From: JAGYLJ01 sp034661035
GTDB lineage: Bacteria > Patescibacteriota > Minisyncoccia > Phycocordibacterales > UBA12079
NCBI GenBank assembly: GCA_034661035.1
Contig: JAYEKM010000003.1
Span: forward strand, 1 to 51,952
Direction of reading: 5' to 3'
Length of the DNA: 51,952 bases
Under the pieces are notes generated by a model. The model made no database searches, had not been told where the DNA came from, and was given only the letters and a program-made list of their open reading frames with translations. A program made the position numbers and the translations under genes. Below, one piece after another: positions 8,148 to 15,536 of this stretch (the first letter of the stretch is position 1; every line of letters starts with the position of its first letter).

Positions 8148-9385
8148 TGCGACAAACTAACTTATTTACAAAGACAAGGAAAGAAGCTCCTAGGGATGAA
8201 ATCTCAAAGAATGCTAAGTTGCTTATTCAAGCTGGTTATATAAGTAAAGAAATGGCGGGAGTGTATTCTTTTTTGCCTCTAGGTTTGAGAGTTTTAGAAA
8301 ACATAAAAGATATTGTACGAGATGAAATGAGTAAAATTGGTGGTCAGGAAATTTTAATGACAGCTCTACAAGGGAAAGAAGTTTGGGAAAAGACAGATAG
8401 ATGGGATGATGAAAAGGTTGATGATTGGTTTAAGACAGATTTAAAGACAGGAACAGAACTGGGTTTAGCCTTTACTCATGAAGAACCTCTTACTCAAGTA
8501 ATGAAAAATTTTATTTCTTCATATAAAAATTTACCTTGTTCGGTTTATCAATTCCAAACTAAATTTAGAAATGAATTAAGAGCAAAGTCAGGTATTTTAA
8601 GAGGGAGAGAATTTTTGATGAAGGACTTATATTCTTTTTCTAAAAATAAGGAAGAACATGAAGAATTCTACGAAAAGATGAAAGATGTTTATATGAATAT
8701 TTTTGAGAGATTAGGTTTTGGTGATGTTACCTACACAACTATATCGTCAGGAGGGAGTTTTTCTAAGTATTCTTACGAATTCCAGACTCTAACAGAAGCA
8801 GGAGAAGATATCGTTTACATCATTGATGATGTTAAGAAAATTGCTGTAAATAAGGATGATTTCAATGATGAGGTTCTAAAGGATTTCAATCTAGAAAATG
8901 TTAAAAAGGAAGATTTGGAGCAAAGAAAATCTATTGAAGTAGGGGATATCTATTCTTTAGGGGAAAAGTATTCAAAAGCTTTAGGTCTAAGTTATAAGGA
9001 TGAAAATGGAGAAGAAAAATTTGTTTATATGGGTTCTTATGGGATTGGAGTAACTAGGTTAATGGGAACTATTGTTGAAATTTTTTCCGATGAAAATGGA
9101 ATTGTTTGGCCAGAAACTGTGGCTCCTTTTCAAATCCATTTATTGAGTTTGGGTAAAAATGAAGAAGCCGATAAAATTTATGAAAAATTAATAGCAGTTG
9201 GAAAAGAAGTTCTTTATGATGATAGAGAGGTGAACGCTGGTCAAAAATTTGCGGATGCAGATTTGATTGGTATTCCAAACAGAGTGGTGGTAAGTGAAAA
9301 AAGTTTGAAAGAGGGAGGTGTTGAATTAAAGAAAAGGAACGAAGAAGTTTCGAAGATTGTTAGTATAGATGAACTATCTAATTAA
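8147..9385 (+). CDS. proS: Prolyl-tRNA synthetase, short form without editing insert
   Basis: A class II synthetase that charges tRNA-Pro. The 412-residue protein shows the bacterial-type N-terminus (AGYISKEMAGVYSFLPLGLRV), motif 2 in FRNELRAKSGILRGREFLMKDLYSF, motif 3 in GSYGIGVTRLMGTIVE, and a C-terminal anticodon-binding domain from about residue 320 (VLYDDREVNAGQKFADADLIG). Standard bacterial ProRS has about 570 residues because of a YbaK-type editing insert between motifs 2 and 3. Here that region is replaced by a short linker, as in mitochondrial and other reduced enzymes, so correction of mischarged Ala-tRNA-Pro would need a separate deacylase. Confidence 0.93.
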   Translation: MRQTNLFTKTRKEAPRDEISKNAKLLIQAGYISKEMAGVYSFLPLGLRVLENIKDIVRDEMSKIGGQEILMTALQGKEVWEKTDRWDDEKVDDWFKTDLKTGTELGLAFTHEEPLTQVMKNFISSYKNLPCSVYQFQTKFRNELRAKSGILRGREFLMKDLYSFSKNKEEHEEFYEKMKDVYMNIFERLGFGDVTYTTISSGGSFSKYSYEFQTLTEAGEDIVYIIDDVKKIAVNKDDFNDEVLKDFNLENVKKEDLEQRKSIEVGDIYSLGEKYSKALGLSYKDENGEEKFVYMGSYGIGVTRLMGTIVEIFSDENGIVWPETVAPFQIHLLSLGKNEEADKIYEKLIAVGKEVLYDDREVNAGQKFADADLIGIPNRVVVSEKSLKEGGVELKKRNEEVSKIVSIDELSN

Positions 9386-9410
9386 ATTCTGAGATTTTTA
9401 TATAAGATTG

Positions 9411-9537
9411 ATTTACTTTGTTAAATAGCTTATTTCTTCAAAATAAGATTAAGATTTAACAGAGAGTAAATATAAATAAAATAATTGAGGAAGTATCGTT
9501 AACTAGATAAGAGTCAAATCTTATTTAACAGGGTAAA
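9411..9537 (+). promoter_or_regulatory. Structured leader upstream of mreB (ACCCTGTTAAAT-family element)
   Basis: Two hairpins fill this leader. The first spans 9411-9471: outer arms ATTTACT/AGTAAAT and TGTTAAAT/ATTTAACA, inner stem CTTATTT/AAATAAG with a 5-nt loop. The second spans 9498-9529: GTTAA and ATAAGA pair with TCTTAT and TTAAC around a 6-nt loop. It ends right before AGGGTAAA and the ATG. Sequence-related elements precede tyrS and make up the array at 51493. Confidence 0.5.
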
Positions 9538-10617
9538 ATGAAAAAAATAAACATTACTGGTAATTTAAAAAAAAGGTTCAAGAATTTATTTTCCAATGAT
9601 ATTGGAATAGATTTAGGTACAGCGAATACTTTGGTGTATGTCCGTGGTAGAGGAATTGTTTTAAATGAACCTACAGTGGTAGCTTTAAATGAAAAGACTG
9701 GTCGAGTGGTGGCTGTTGGGAGTCAGGCTCAAAAAATGATTGGAAGAACCCCTTCTCATATTACAGCTATTAGGCCGTTGGTGGATGGAGTAATTTCTGA
9801 TTTTGAGATAACCGAAGAAATGATTGCTTATCTTATAAATAAATCACAGGAAAACGTAAAGAAGCTAATCGGACCAAGAGTTTTAGTGGGAGTCCCTTCT
9901 GGTATTACTAACGTAGAAACTAGGGCTGTTCGTGATGCTGTAAAAAATTCTGGTGCTAAGGAAGTTCATTTAATAGAGGAACCAATGGTGGCTGCTATCG
10001 GGAATAGATTACCAATTAAAGATGCTATCGGAAGTGTAGTAATTGATATTGGTGGAGGAACTACTGACATTGCGGTTATTTCCTTGGGAGGGATTGTTAA
10101 TTCAAAAAATTTGAGGATTGCTGGTGATAGATTTAATGAAGACATCATTCAGTATGTTAGAAATAAATTTAAGATTTTAATTGGAGAGAAAACTGCGGAA
10201 AGATTAAAAATTGATATTGGTTCAGTTTTACCTTTGGATGAGCCTCTGGAGGCTACTATGAGAGGACGGGATTTAGTTACAGGTTTACCCAGAGAGATAA
10301 AAATAAATGATACACATATAAGAAAAGCTATTTCTCAGTCTTTAGTTTTGCTATTGGATGGAATAAAAGAGGTTCTAGAGATAACTCCTCCAGAAATTGT
10401 TTCTGATATATTAAACAGAGGTATTTTTATTACGGGGGGAGGTGCTATGATAAAGCAATTGGACACATTGATAAGTGAAGTGGTCAAGGTCCCTGTTTAT
10501 ATAGCTGATGATCCATTAACTTCTGTTGCTAGAGGAACAGGAATTGTACTAGAAGATTTATTAGATTATAGGGAAGTTCTCATTCAAGACGAAGATGGCA
10601 TACCTCTTAAAGAATAA
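9538..10617 (+). CDS. mreB: Rod-shape actin homologue MreB
   Basis: A cytoplasmic actin-like ATPase that guides lateral cell-wall synthesis. The 359-residue protein carries the phosphate-1 motif DIGIDLGTANTLVYV (about residues 20-34), the MreB signature RPLVDGVISDFE, PSGIT, the phosphate-2 motif VIDIGGGTTDIAV and the adenosine motif GIFITGGGAM. The N-terminal extension of about 18 residues is basic (KKINITGNLKKRFKNLF) and may act as the usual amphipathic membrane-binding helix. It is first in the mreB-mreC-mreD-mrdA operon; mreC starts inside its 3' end. A rod or otherwise elongating cell is implied. Confidence 0.97.
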   Translation: MKKINITGNLKKRFKNLFSNDIGIDLGTANTLVYVRGRGIVLNEPTVVALNEKTGRVVAVGSQAQKMIGRTPSHITAIRPLVDGVISDFEITEEMIAYLINKSQENVKKLIGPRVLVGVPSGITNVETRAVRDAVKNSGAKEVHLIEEPMVAAIGNRLPIKDAIGSVVIDIGGGTTDIAVISLGGIVNSKNLRIAGDRFNEDIIQYVRNKFKILIGEKTAERLKIDIGSVLPLDEPLEATMRGRDLVTGLPREIKINDTHIRKAISQSLVLLLDGIKEVLEITPPEIVSDILNRGIFITGGGAMIKQLDTLISEVVKVPVYIADDPLTSVARGTGIVLEDLLDYREVLIQDEDGIPLKE

Positions 10618-11389
10618 TAAAAACAAAAGTGGTAAAAAAAGATGGTTGTTTTTTAGCTTAATTTTATTGTTGATGTTATCTTTTTATTTTGGAGGTCTTT
10701 TTATTTTTACAGAACCTTTACATTATGTTGGACGTCCTGTTTGGTTTTTAAAAAATTATTCTATGGATGCTATCTCTAGTTTTACTACTGCTATTAAAAC
10801 TAAGAAAAATCTAACAGAAGAAAATGAATCTTTAAGAGATGAACTGAGTAGAATTAACTCAAAATTTCTTTTATTGAAACTTTTAGAAAAAGAAAATTAT
10901 GAGTTAAAAACTATGTTAGGGAGGAAAGATGAAGATCAAGAATTCATTTTGGCAAATATTTTAGCTAAACCTAACTTATCTCCATATGATTCTTTAATTC
11001 TAGATATTGGAAAAAGTGAGGGAGCGAAAAAAGGAGCTAAAGTTTTAATTAATGACAATATTATTTTAGGAGAGTTGGAAGAAGTTTATTCTAAGACTTC
11101 CAAAGTTCGTATGTATTCTTTCCCCAGCGATAAGTTAGAGGTGGCAGTTGGTTTTAATAAAATCATTGGAACAGCTGAAGGAAAAGGAGGTGGTAACTTT
11201 GAAATTAAATTTCCTCGGGATGTAATTTTTGAAAAAGGTGATGTGGTCGTTTTACCTGACATGGATTTATTGATTTTAGGGACCGTAGAGAGTATTCTGA
11301 CTACCCCTGAAGATCCCTTACAGACTCTTTTATTTAGGATACCAATAAATATTTTCGAATTAAGATGGGTTCAAATTCTTCAAGAATAA
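10595..11389 (+). CDS. mreC: Rod-shape-determining protein MreC
   Basis: A bitopic membrane protein that links MreB filaments to the wall synthases outside the membrane. Of 264 residues, about 15-38 form one transmembrane helix after a Lys-rich cytoplasmic tail, 65-110 a coiled coil (LTEENESLRDELSRINSKF), and the rest the two beta-barrel periplasmic domain (LAKPNLSPYDSLILDIGKSEGAKKGAKV is typical, over about residues 126-153). It overlaps mreB by 23 bp and mreD by 25 bp, so the genes are tightly coupled. Confidence 0.92.
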   Translation: MAYLLKNNKNKSGKKRWLFFSLILLLMLSFYFGGLFIFTEPLHYVGRPVWFLKNYSMDAISSFTTAIKTKKNLTEENESLRDELSRINSKFLLLKLLEKENYELKTMLGRKDEDQEFILANILAKPNLSPYDSLILDIGKSEGAKKGAKVLINDNIILGELEEVYSKTSKVRMYSFPSDKLEVAVGFNKIIGTAEGKGGGNFEIKFPRDVIFEKGDVVVLPDMDLLILGTVESILTTPEDPLQTLLFRIPINIFELRWVQILQE

Positions 11390-11634
11390 TAACAGACGTT
11401 GTTTTATTACTCAGTATTTTTGTATTGCCTTGGTGGTTATCTTTGTTTTTAATTATTCTCTCTTTTTATGTTTTCAAACCATTTTATGAAGGTCTATTTT
11501 TTGCTTTAGCGATTGACTTAATCTATTCCGCTCCGAGGGAACTATTTCATAATCTTCCTATTATCTTTATAATATCATTAACTTTCTTTTTGGTGTTAAA
11601 CTTATTAGGTCGTCAATTAAGAGGGAGAAATTAA
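11365..11634 (+). CDS. mreD: MreD-like small membrane protein
   Basis: An 89-residue, almost entirely hydrophobic protein with about three membrane segments (IITDVVLLLSIFVLPWWL; LFLIILSFYVF; LPIIFIISLTFFLVLNLL). Its place between mreC and mrdA, overlapping mreC, and its hydrophobicity identify it as MreD-like. Canonical MreD has about 160 residues, so this is a reduced form. Sequence motifs alone would not be decisive; the call rests mainly on position. Confidence 0.65.
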   Translation: MGSNSSRIITDVVLLLSIFVLPWWLSLFLIILSFYVFKPFYEGLFFALAIDLIYSAPRELFHNLPIIFIISLTFFLVLNLLGRQLRGRN

Positions 11635-11635
11635 A

Positions 11636-13342
11636 ATGATTTTTAGAAGGAAATCAAAATTGTTTGGAAAACCAAGAAAATCTAGTGGGGAGATTACACC
11701 GGATAATATTTTTCTGGATTCAAAAAATTTACCTAAATTTGATGAGGATCAATTTGAAGGAAGAGTAGAAAAGTCTATTTCTAAAAGAGTAGTCACTTTG
11801 GTCGGCTGTTTTTTTATTTTGGTTGTTTTAGTTTATTCATATAAAATATGGGGATTACAATTGGTTAAAGGAAAAAGTTTTTTGTCCAGTAGTGAAAATA
11901 ATCATCTTCAACATTCCATTGTTTTCGCTAAGAGAGGAATTGTCTATGATAGAAATGGAATTGAATTAGTTTGTAATTCATCTGATCAAGAAGAAGGGCA
12001 GTTATTTTTTGAAAGAGAATACCATGACTATGTTGGATTGGCTCATGTGTTAGGGTATGTTAGTTATCCTCTAAAAGATAAAAATGGAAATTATTATCAA
12101 GATGAATATATTGGAAAGAGTGGTGTAGAGAAATTTTTTAATGAAAAATTAAGTGGCAAAAATGGTTTAAAAATTGTTGAGAAGGATGCTCTCTTGAACA
12201 CTAAATCAGAATCGGTTGTCCAGTTATCAGAACAGGGTGATAGTATTTACCTTTCCATAGATATTCGAGTTCAAGAAGCTCTCTATGGTTTTATTGCTGA
12301 TTTGAGTAAAAAGATTGGCTTTAACAGTGGAGCTGGGGTATTGATGGATGTGCATAATGGTGAAATTTTAGCCTTGGCCAGTTACCCAGAATATGATTTG
12401 GATGTTATGTCTAACGGTAATGACCAAAATGAGATTGCTAGATATATTATGGGGGAAGGCGAACCTTTCTTGAATAGAGTAACTATGGGTTTGTATACGC
12501 CCGGTTCCATAGTTAAACCTTTTTTAGCGATCGCAGCTTTAAACGAGGAGATTATTAGTCCTAATAAGAAGATTTTAAGTACTGGTTCGATTTCAATTCC
12601 TAATCCTTATTTCCCAGAAGAAGAATCTGTTTTCAAGGATTGGAAAGCACACGGTTGGGTAAATATGAGAGATGCTATTGCTGTTTCTTCTAACGTTTAC
12701 TTTTATGCAGTTGGTGGTGGTTATGAGGATCAGGTTGGTTTGGGGATTGATAATATAAATAAATATATTAAATTATTTGGTTTTAGTGAGGAGACAGGCA
12801 TCGAAGGTTTTTTGGAAGAAAGGGGAGTTGTTCCCAACCCTCAGTGGAAAGCCGAAATGTTTGGTGGTGAAAATTGGAGAATTGGAGATACCTATCACAC
12901 CTCAATTGGGCAATATGGGTTCCAAGTAACACCCTTACAAACTGTTAGGGCTGTAGGAGCCATTGCCAATAGCGGTAAACTTTATCGTCCAACAGTTGTT
13001 AAGAAAAATAATAATGACAAAAATTATGAGGTGATTTCTATTAGTGATGATTATTTTCAAATTGCTAGGGAGGGAATGAGACAAGCAGTCACTGATGGAT
13101 CAGGAGCTGGTTTGTTTCTACCTTCCCTTAAAGTTTCAGCTAAAACAGGAACAGCTGAGAGGGGAGTTACCAAAGAAAAAGTTAATTCATGGGTGACTGG
13201 TTTTTTCCCGTCTGATAATCCGAGATTCTCTTTTACCGTCATGATGGAAGAGGGTCCAAGAGATAATCAAATTGGAGGTTTGTATGTGATGAGACAATTA
13301 TTAGAGTGGATGCAAGTTAATACCCCAGAATATCTTGAATAG
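11636..13342 (+). CDS. mrdA: Penicillin-binding protein 2 (elongation transpeptidase)
   Basis: A membrane-anchored class B penicillin-binding protein that cross-links peptidoglycan in the elongasome. Of 568 residues, 1-50 are a basic cytoplasmic tail, 51-72 a transmembrane helix, and about 90-200 a pedestal domain (AKRGIVYDRNG). The transpeptidase domain then has all three active-site motifs: S291-x-x-K294 in TPGSIVKPF, S351-S-N353 in VSSNVYFY and K502-T-G in AKTGTAE. It is the last gene of the mre operon, starting 1 bp after mreD. No glycosyltransferase partner (RodA) is in this window. Downstream the genome is disrupted by a gene remnant and repeats. Confidence 0.95.
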   Translation: MIFRRKSKLFGKPRKSSGEITPDNIFLDSKNLPKFDEDQFEGRVEKSISKRVVTLVGCFFILVVLVYSYKIWGLQLVKGKSFLSSSENNHLQHSIVFAKRGIVYDRNGIELVCNSSDQEEGQLFFEREYHDYVGLAHVLGYVSYPLKDKNGNYYQDEYIGKSGVEKFFNEKLSGKNGLKIVEKDALLNTKSESVVQLSEQGDSIYLSIDIRVQEALYGFIADLSKKIGFNSGAGVLMDVHNGEILALASYPEYDLDVMSNGNDQNEIARYIMGEGEPFLNRVTMGLYTPGSIVKPFLAIAALNEEIISPNKKILSTGSISIPNPYFPEEESVFKDWKAHGWVNMRDAIAVSSNVYFYAVGGGYEDQVGLGIDNINKYIKLFGFSEETGIEGFLEERGVVPNPQWKAEMFGGENWRIGDTYHTSIGQYGFQVTPLQTVRAVGAIANSGKLYRPTVVKKNNNDKNYEVISISDDYFQIAREGMRQAVTDGSGAGLFLPSLKVSAKTGTAERGVTKEKVNSWVTGFFPSDNPRFSFTVMMEEGPRDNQIGGLYVMRQLLEWMQVNTPEYLE

Positions 13343-13371
13343 GTATTGGTAATTAGTTGTTTAGATACTAG

Positions 13372-13554
13372 GTTTTCAAAAAACTCAATTTCATTGAACC
13401 ACTGGAAAAAGTCTCCTACCTATTAATTATTGGGGATAAAGAATTAGAAGATAAGAAAGTAACAGTTGAAAGTAGAGATAAAGGGGACTTAGGTCAATCA
13501 TCTTTAGATGACTTTTCGGAAAAAGTCGAAGATGAAATCGAAGACAAAAAATAA
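13372..13554 (+). pseudogene. Remnant of threonyl-tRNA synthetase 3' end
   Basis: About 60 codons are open from 13372, preceded by an in-frame TAG at 13369 and ending with TAA at 13552. The translation contains EKVSYLLIIGDKELE, then KVTVESRDKGDLG and SLDDF. This matches the end of the anticodon-binding domain of ThrRS, whose usual pattern is VPYMLVVGDKE, VxVR, DLG, xxLDEF. No start codon or upstream catalytic domain exists here, so this is a truncated leftover, possibly from a duplication or rearrangement. It could also be the original 3' end of a thrS gene split by a deletion. No full thrS lies in the window. Confidence 0.7.
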
Positions 13555-13589
13555 CACCTAAACAAAAATAAAAAACTTAAAATAAAAAG

Positions 13590-13713
13590 CACTAAATAAA
13601 ATAAACCCCACTAAAATAAACAGTACTAAAATAAAAAATACTAAAATAAAAAACACTAAAATAAAAAATACTAAAATAAAAAACACTAAAATAAAAAATA
13701 CTAAAATAAAAAA
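13590..13713. repeat. 15-bp AT-rich tandem repeat
   Basis: About eight imperfect copies of ACTAAAATAAAAAAT, alternating between T and C at the last position. The minus-strand reading frame through it (FILVFFILV repeats) is an artefact of the repeat, not a gene. Confidence 0.85.
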
Positions 13714-13735
13714 CAAAAAGATGTAGAACACATTC

Positions 13736-13770
13736 TTACCCTTTTTTTGACGGTCGTCACAAAAAGGTAA
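13736..13770. repeat. Palindrome, left flank of the PaaX/Cas2-like gene
   Basis: Arms TTACC, TTTTT and TGACG pair with CGTCA, AAAAA and GGTAA, with one C bulge and one mismatch, around a GT centre. It is 31 bp before the start codon. The same palindrome, inverted, lies at 14358-14390 after the gene. Confidence 0.8.
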
Positions 13771-13800
13771 AGACATATTAAAAAATAAATTTAAAAAATT

Positions 13801-14352
13801 ATGAAAAGAATTCCTGTTCAAAAGATAATTTTAACAACGGTGGCTACCGCTGGTGTTTTAAGTGTTGCTTTATTAGCACCTAATGCCCTGCAGGTCATTA
13901 GGCAATTTTCAGGAAAACAAAATTATAATAAGAAAAATTATTTGAATAATTCAATAGGAAATTTATTAAAAAAAGGTTATCTAAAGTTTGAAGTTAGTGA
14001 TGATGGTAAAAAATTTTTTAGTTTAACTAAAAAAGGGGAAGATCAATTAGTTAAATATAAAATAGGAGACTTGGAAATAAAAAAACCTAAAAAATGGGAT
14101 AAAAAATGGAGAGTAGTTATCTTTGATATAAAAGAAAAAAGAAGGGAGGTTAGGAATTTATTAAGGTCACTTTTGAACAGATTAGGTTTTATAAAATTAC
14201 AAAATAGTGTTTGGGTTTTCCCTTATGAATGTGAGGAATTAGTGATAATGCTTAAATCAAGTCTTTTCTTAGGAAAAGATGTCTTATATATGACAGTAGA
14301 TAAAATAGAGAATGACAAATGGCTAAAAGAGACTTTTGGTTTGGTTAAATAA
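13801..14352 (+). CDS. Membrane-anchored PaaX-like protein with Cas2-like domain
   Basis: Of 183 residues, about 9-28 form a hydrophobic membrane segment (ILTTVATAGVLSVALLA), about 45-92 look like a winged helix (LLKKGYLKF, LTKKGEDQLVKY), and about 102-183 match the Cas2-like ferredoxin-fold domain seen in PaaX regulators. That domain shows WRVVIFDIKEKRREVRN, with D109 at the Cas2 catalytic-Asp position, then LLNRLGFIKLQNSVWVFP and a C-terminal KWLKETFGL. Such proteins are common in Patescibacteria and are often mislabelled Cas2. No cas1, other cas gene or CRISPR array is present. It is bracketed by two inverted copies of one palindrome, so a role in mobilising or binding that DNA is possible (inference). 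A membrane-bound transcriptional regulator is the alternative. Confidence 0.75.
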   Translation: MKRIPVQKIILTTVATAGVLSVALLAPNALQVIRQFSGKQNYNKKNYLNNSIGNLLKKGYLKFEVSDDGKKFFSLTKKGEDQLVKYKIGDLEIKKPKKWDKKWRVVIFDIKEKRREVRNLLRSLLNRLGFIKLQNSVWVFPYECEELVIMLKSSLFLGKDVLYMTVDKIENDKWLKETFGLVK

Positions 14353-14357
14353 ATAAT

Positions 14358-14390
14358 TAACCTTTTTTGGACGACCGTTCAAAAAAGGTA
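14358..14390. repeat. Palindrome, right flank of the PaaX/Cas2-like gene
   Basis: Arms ACCTTTTTTGGACG and CGTTCAAAAAAGGT around AC, one G-T wobble. Its reverse complement nearly matches the left copy at 13736-13770, with a shared core ACGGTCGTC, so the two copies are inverted relative to each other. It starts 5 bp after the stop codon. Confidence 0.8.
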
Positions 14391-14444
14391 CTAAGTGTTT
14401 AATTAAATAGTGTGATTATTTCTTGGACCTTAAAGGGTAAAAAG

Positions 14445-14473
14445 TTTGATATTTGATGTTTTACTGGTATTAT
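14445..14473 (+). promoter_or_regulatory. Promoter of the secreted-protein gene at 14557
   Basis: TTTGAT (14445-14450), 17-bp spacer, TATTAT (14468-14473) with an extended TGG in front. The predicted leader is about 77 nt and holds a strong Shine-Dalgarno site. Confidence 0.5.
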
Positions 14474-14556
14474 TCATTTTAGTAATTTGTTGTTTTTTAT
14501 AGAGATTTCCATCAGAAATGGTCTGGAAAAAATTAATCTTTTTAGGAGGAGAGAAA

Positions 14557-14940
14557 ATGAAAAAGTTAGTATCCTTGTTGGTTATGGTTATTGTAGTAGG
14601 TGGATTTTCCACAGTAGTGACAGGCGAAGAAAAACCTTTTATTAATAACAGGTTTGTTCTTGAGAGAGGTTTTACCTTGATGGAAGAGATTAAGGAAACT
14701 TGCCCCTCTCAAACAGACGATGTCGAAGAATTTGCGATTTGTCAATATCTTCGGCGTCTTGCTGAAGAAGCAATGAAAAGGCTTCTAGAAGATATTGGTA
14801 ACGAGGAGTTTTTTGTCTCCTTGCATTTGTTTATTAAGGAGATAGAAGAAATTCTTTCAAATGATTGTTGCCTGATAGAAAGAAATCTGAATTTTTCCTC
14901 GGATAACAAAGATCTCCAGCGGTGGACCAAAGGATTTTGA
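14557..14940 (+). CDS. Secreted hypothetical protein, 127 residues
   Basis: The start at 14557 is set by AGGAGGAGAG eight or so bases upstream and gives a clean signal peptide (MKKLVSLLVMVIVVGG, cleavage probably near VTGEEK). The longer frame from 14518 is rejected. The mature part is acidic and helical (LMEEIKETC, LRRLAEEAMKRLLEDI), with four Cys: one in each of two CP/CQ contexts and a CC pair near the end, suited to disulphides outside the cell. I do not recognise the family. It stands alone between its own promoter and a strong terminator, so it looks like a self-contained cassette. Unlike most neighbours it uses a strong ribosome binding site. Confidence 0.7.
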   Translation: MKKLVSLLVMVIVVGGFSTVVTGEEKPFINNRFVLERGFTLMEEIKETCPSQTDDVEEFAICQYLRRLAEEAMKRLLEDIGNEEFFVSLHLFIKEIEEILSNDCCLIERNLNFSSDNKDLQRWTKGF

Positions 14941-14964
14941 CTTTTTTGTGCAGACAGAATCCTT

Positions 14965-15018
14965 AAGGGTGAAATGATTAGCTTAATCATCTTCGCCCTT
15001 TTTTATTTGTTTTTTTTG
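14965..15018 (+). terminator. Intrinsic terminator after the secreted-protein gene
   Basis: Stem GGGTGAA/TTCGCCC continuing with ATGATTA/TAATCAT across a C bulge, followed by TTTTTT, ATTTG and a second T run. Confidence 0.85.
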
Positions 15019-15065
15019 CTCTGGTATATTAGAATGTAATGGAAATATAAATATAAATAAATAAT

Positions 15066-15533
15066 ATGGAAAGCGATAAAGAATACTTAACAAAAGAAAA
15101 ATACAGAGAACTTGTTGATGAACTTGATTGGCTTCAAACTGGCAGGAGAAAAGAAGTAGCTGATGAGTTAAGAGAAGCAACTTCTCTAGGTGATTTAAGC
15201 GAAAATGCTGAATACCATCAAGCTCGGGAGGATCAGGCTGGAGTTGAAAAGAGAATTAAGGAACTAGAAGTTATTATAAAAAATGCTGTTATTGTAAAAC
15301 AAAGTAAATTCAATACAGTTAGTGCTGGAGCAACGGTAGTTGTTAAGAAAAAAGGCGATAAAGAAAGCAAAGAATTTTATATCGTAGGAACTCAAGAAGC
15401 AGATATTGATCAGAATAAAATTTCTGTAACATCTCCTTTGGTAAATGCTATGCTAGATAAAAAAGAAGGGGAAACTTTTACTTTTAAATCACCTAAAGGG
15501 ATGCAAGAGTATAAAATAATTAGTGTTAAATAA
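15066..15533 (+). CDS. greA: Transcription elongation factor GreA
   Basis: The factor rescues backtracked RNA polymerase by stimulating transcript cleavage. The 155-residue protein has the two-domain layout: an N-terminal coiled-coil finger (LTKEKYRELVDELDWL, then LGDLSENAEYHQAREDQ with the conserved acidic tip residues) and a C-terminal FKBP-like domain (VSAGATVVV, ISVTSPLVNAMLDKKEGE). An extended -10 box TGG-TATATT lies at 15025-15030, giving a short leader of about 29 nt. lysS follows after 3 bp, so the two are co-transcribed. Confidence 0.95.
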   Translation: MESDKEYLTKEKYRELVDELDWLQTGRRKEVADELREATSLGDLSENAEYHQAREDQAGVEKRIKELEVIIKNAVIVKQSKFNTVSAGATVVVKKKGDKESKEFYIVGTQEADIDQNKISVTSPLVNAMLDKKEGETFTFKSPKGMQEYKIISVK

Positions 15534-15536
15534 ATT

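Noticed and set aside
13558..13821. Minus-strand ORF with FILVFFILV repeats as a membrane protein
   Set aside because: It is only the tandem 15-bp repeat read in frame; no ribosome binding site, and it overlaps the start of the Cas2-like gene on the other strand.
13801..14352. True CRISPR Cas2
   Set aside because: The protein carries a membrane helix and winged helix before the Cas2-like domain, and there is no cas1 or CRISPR array.
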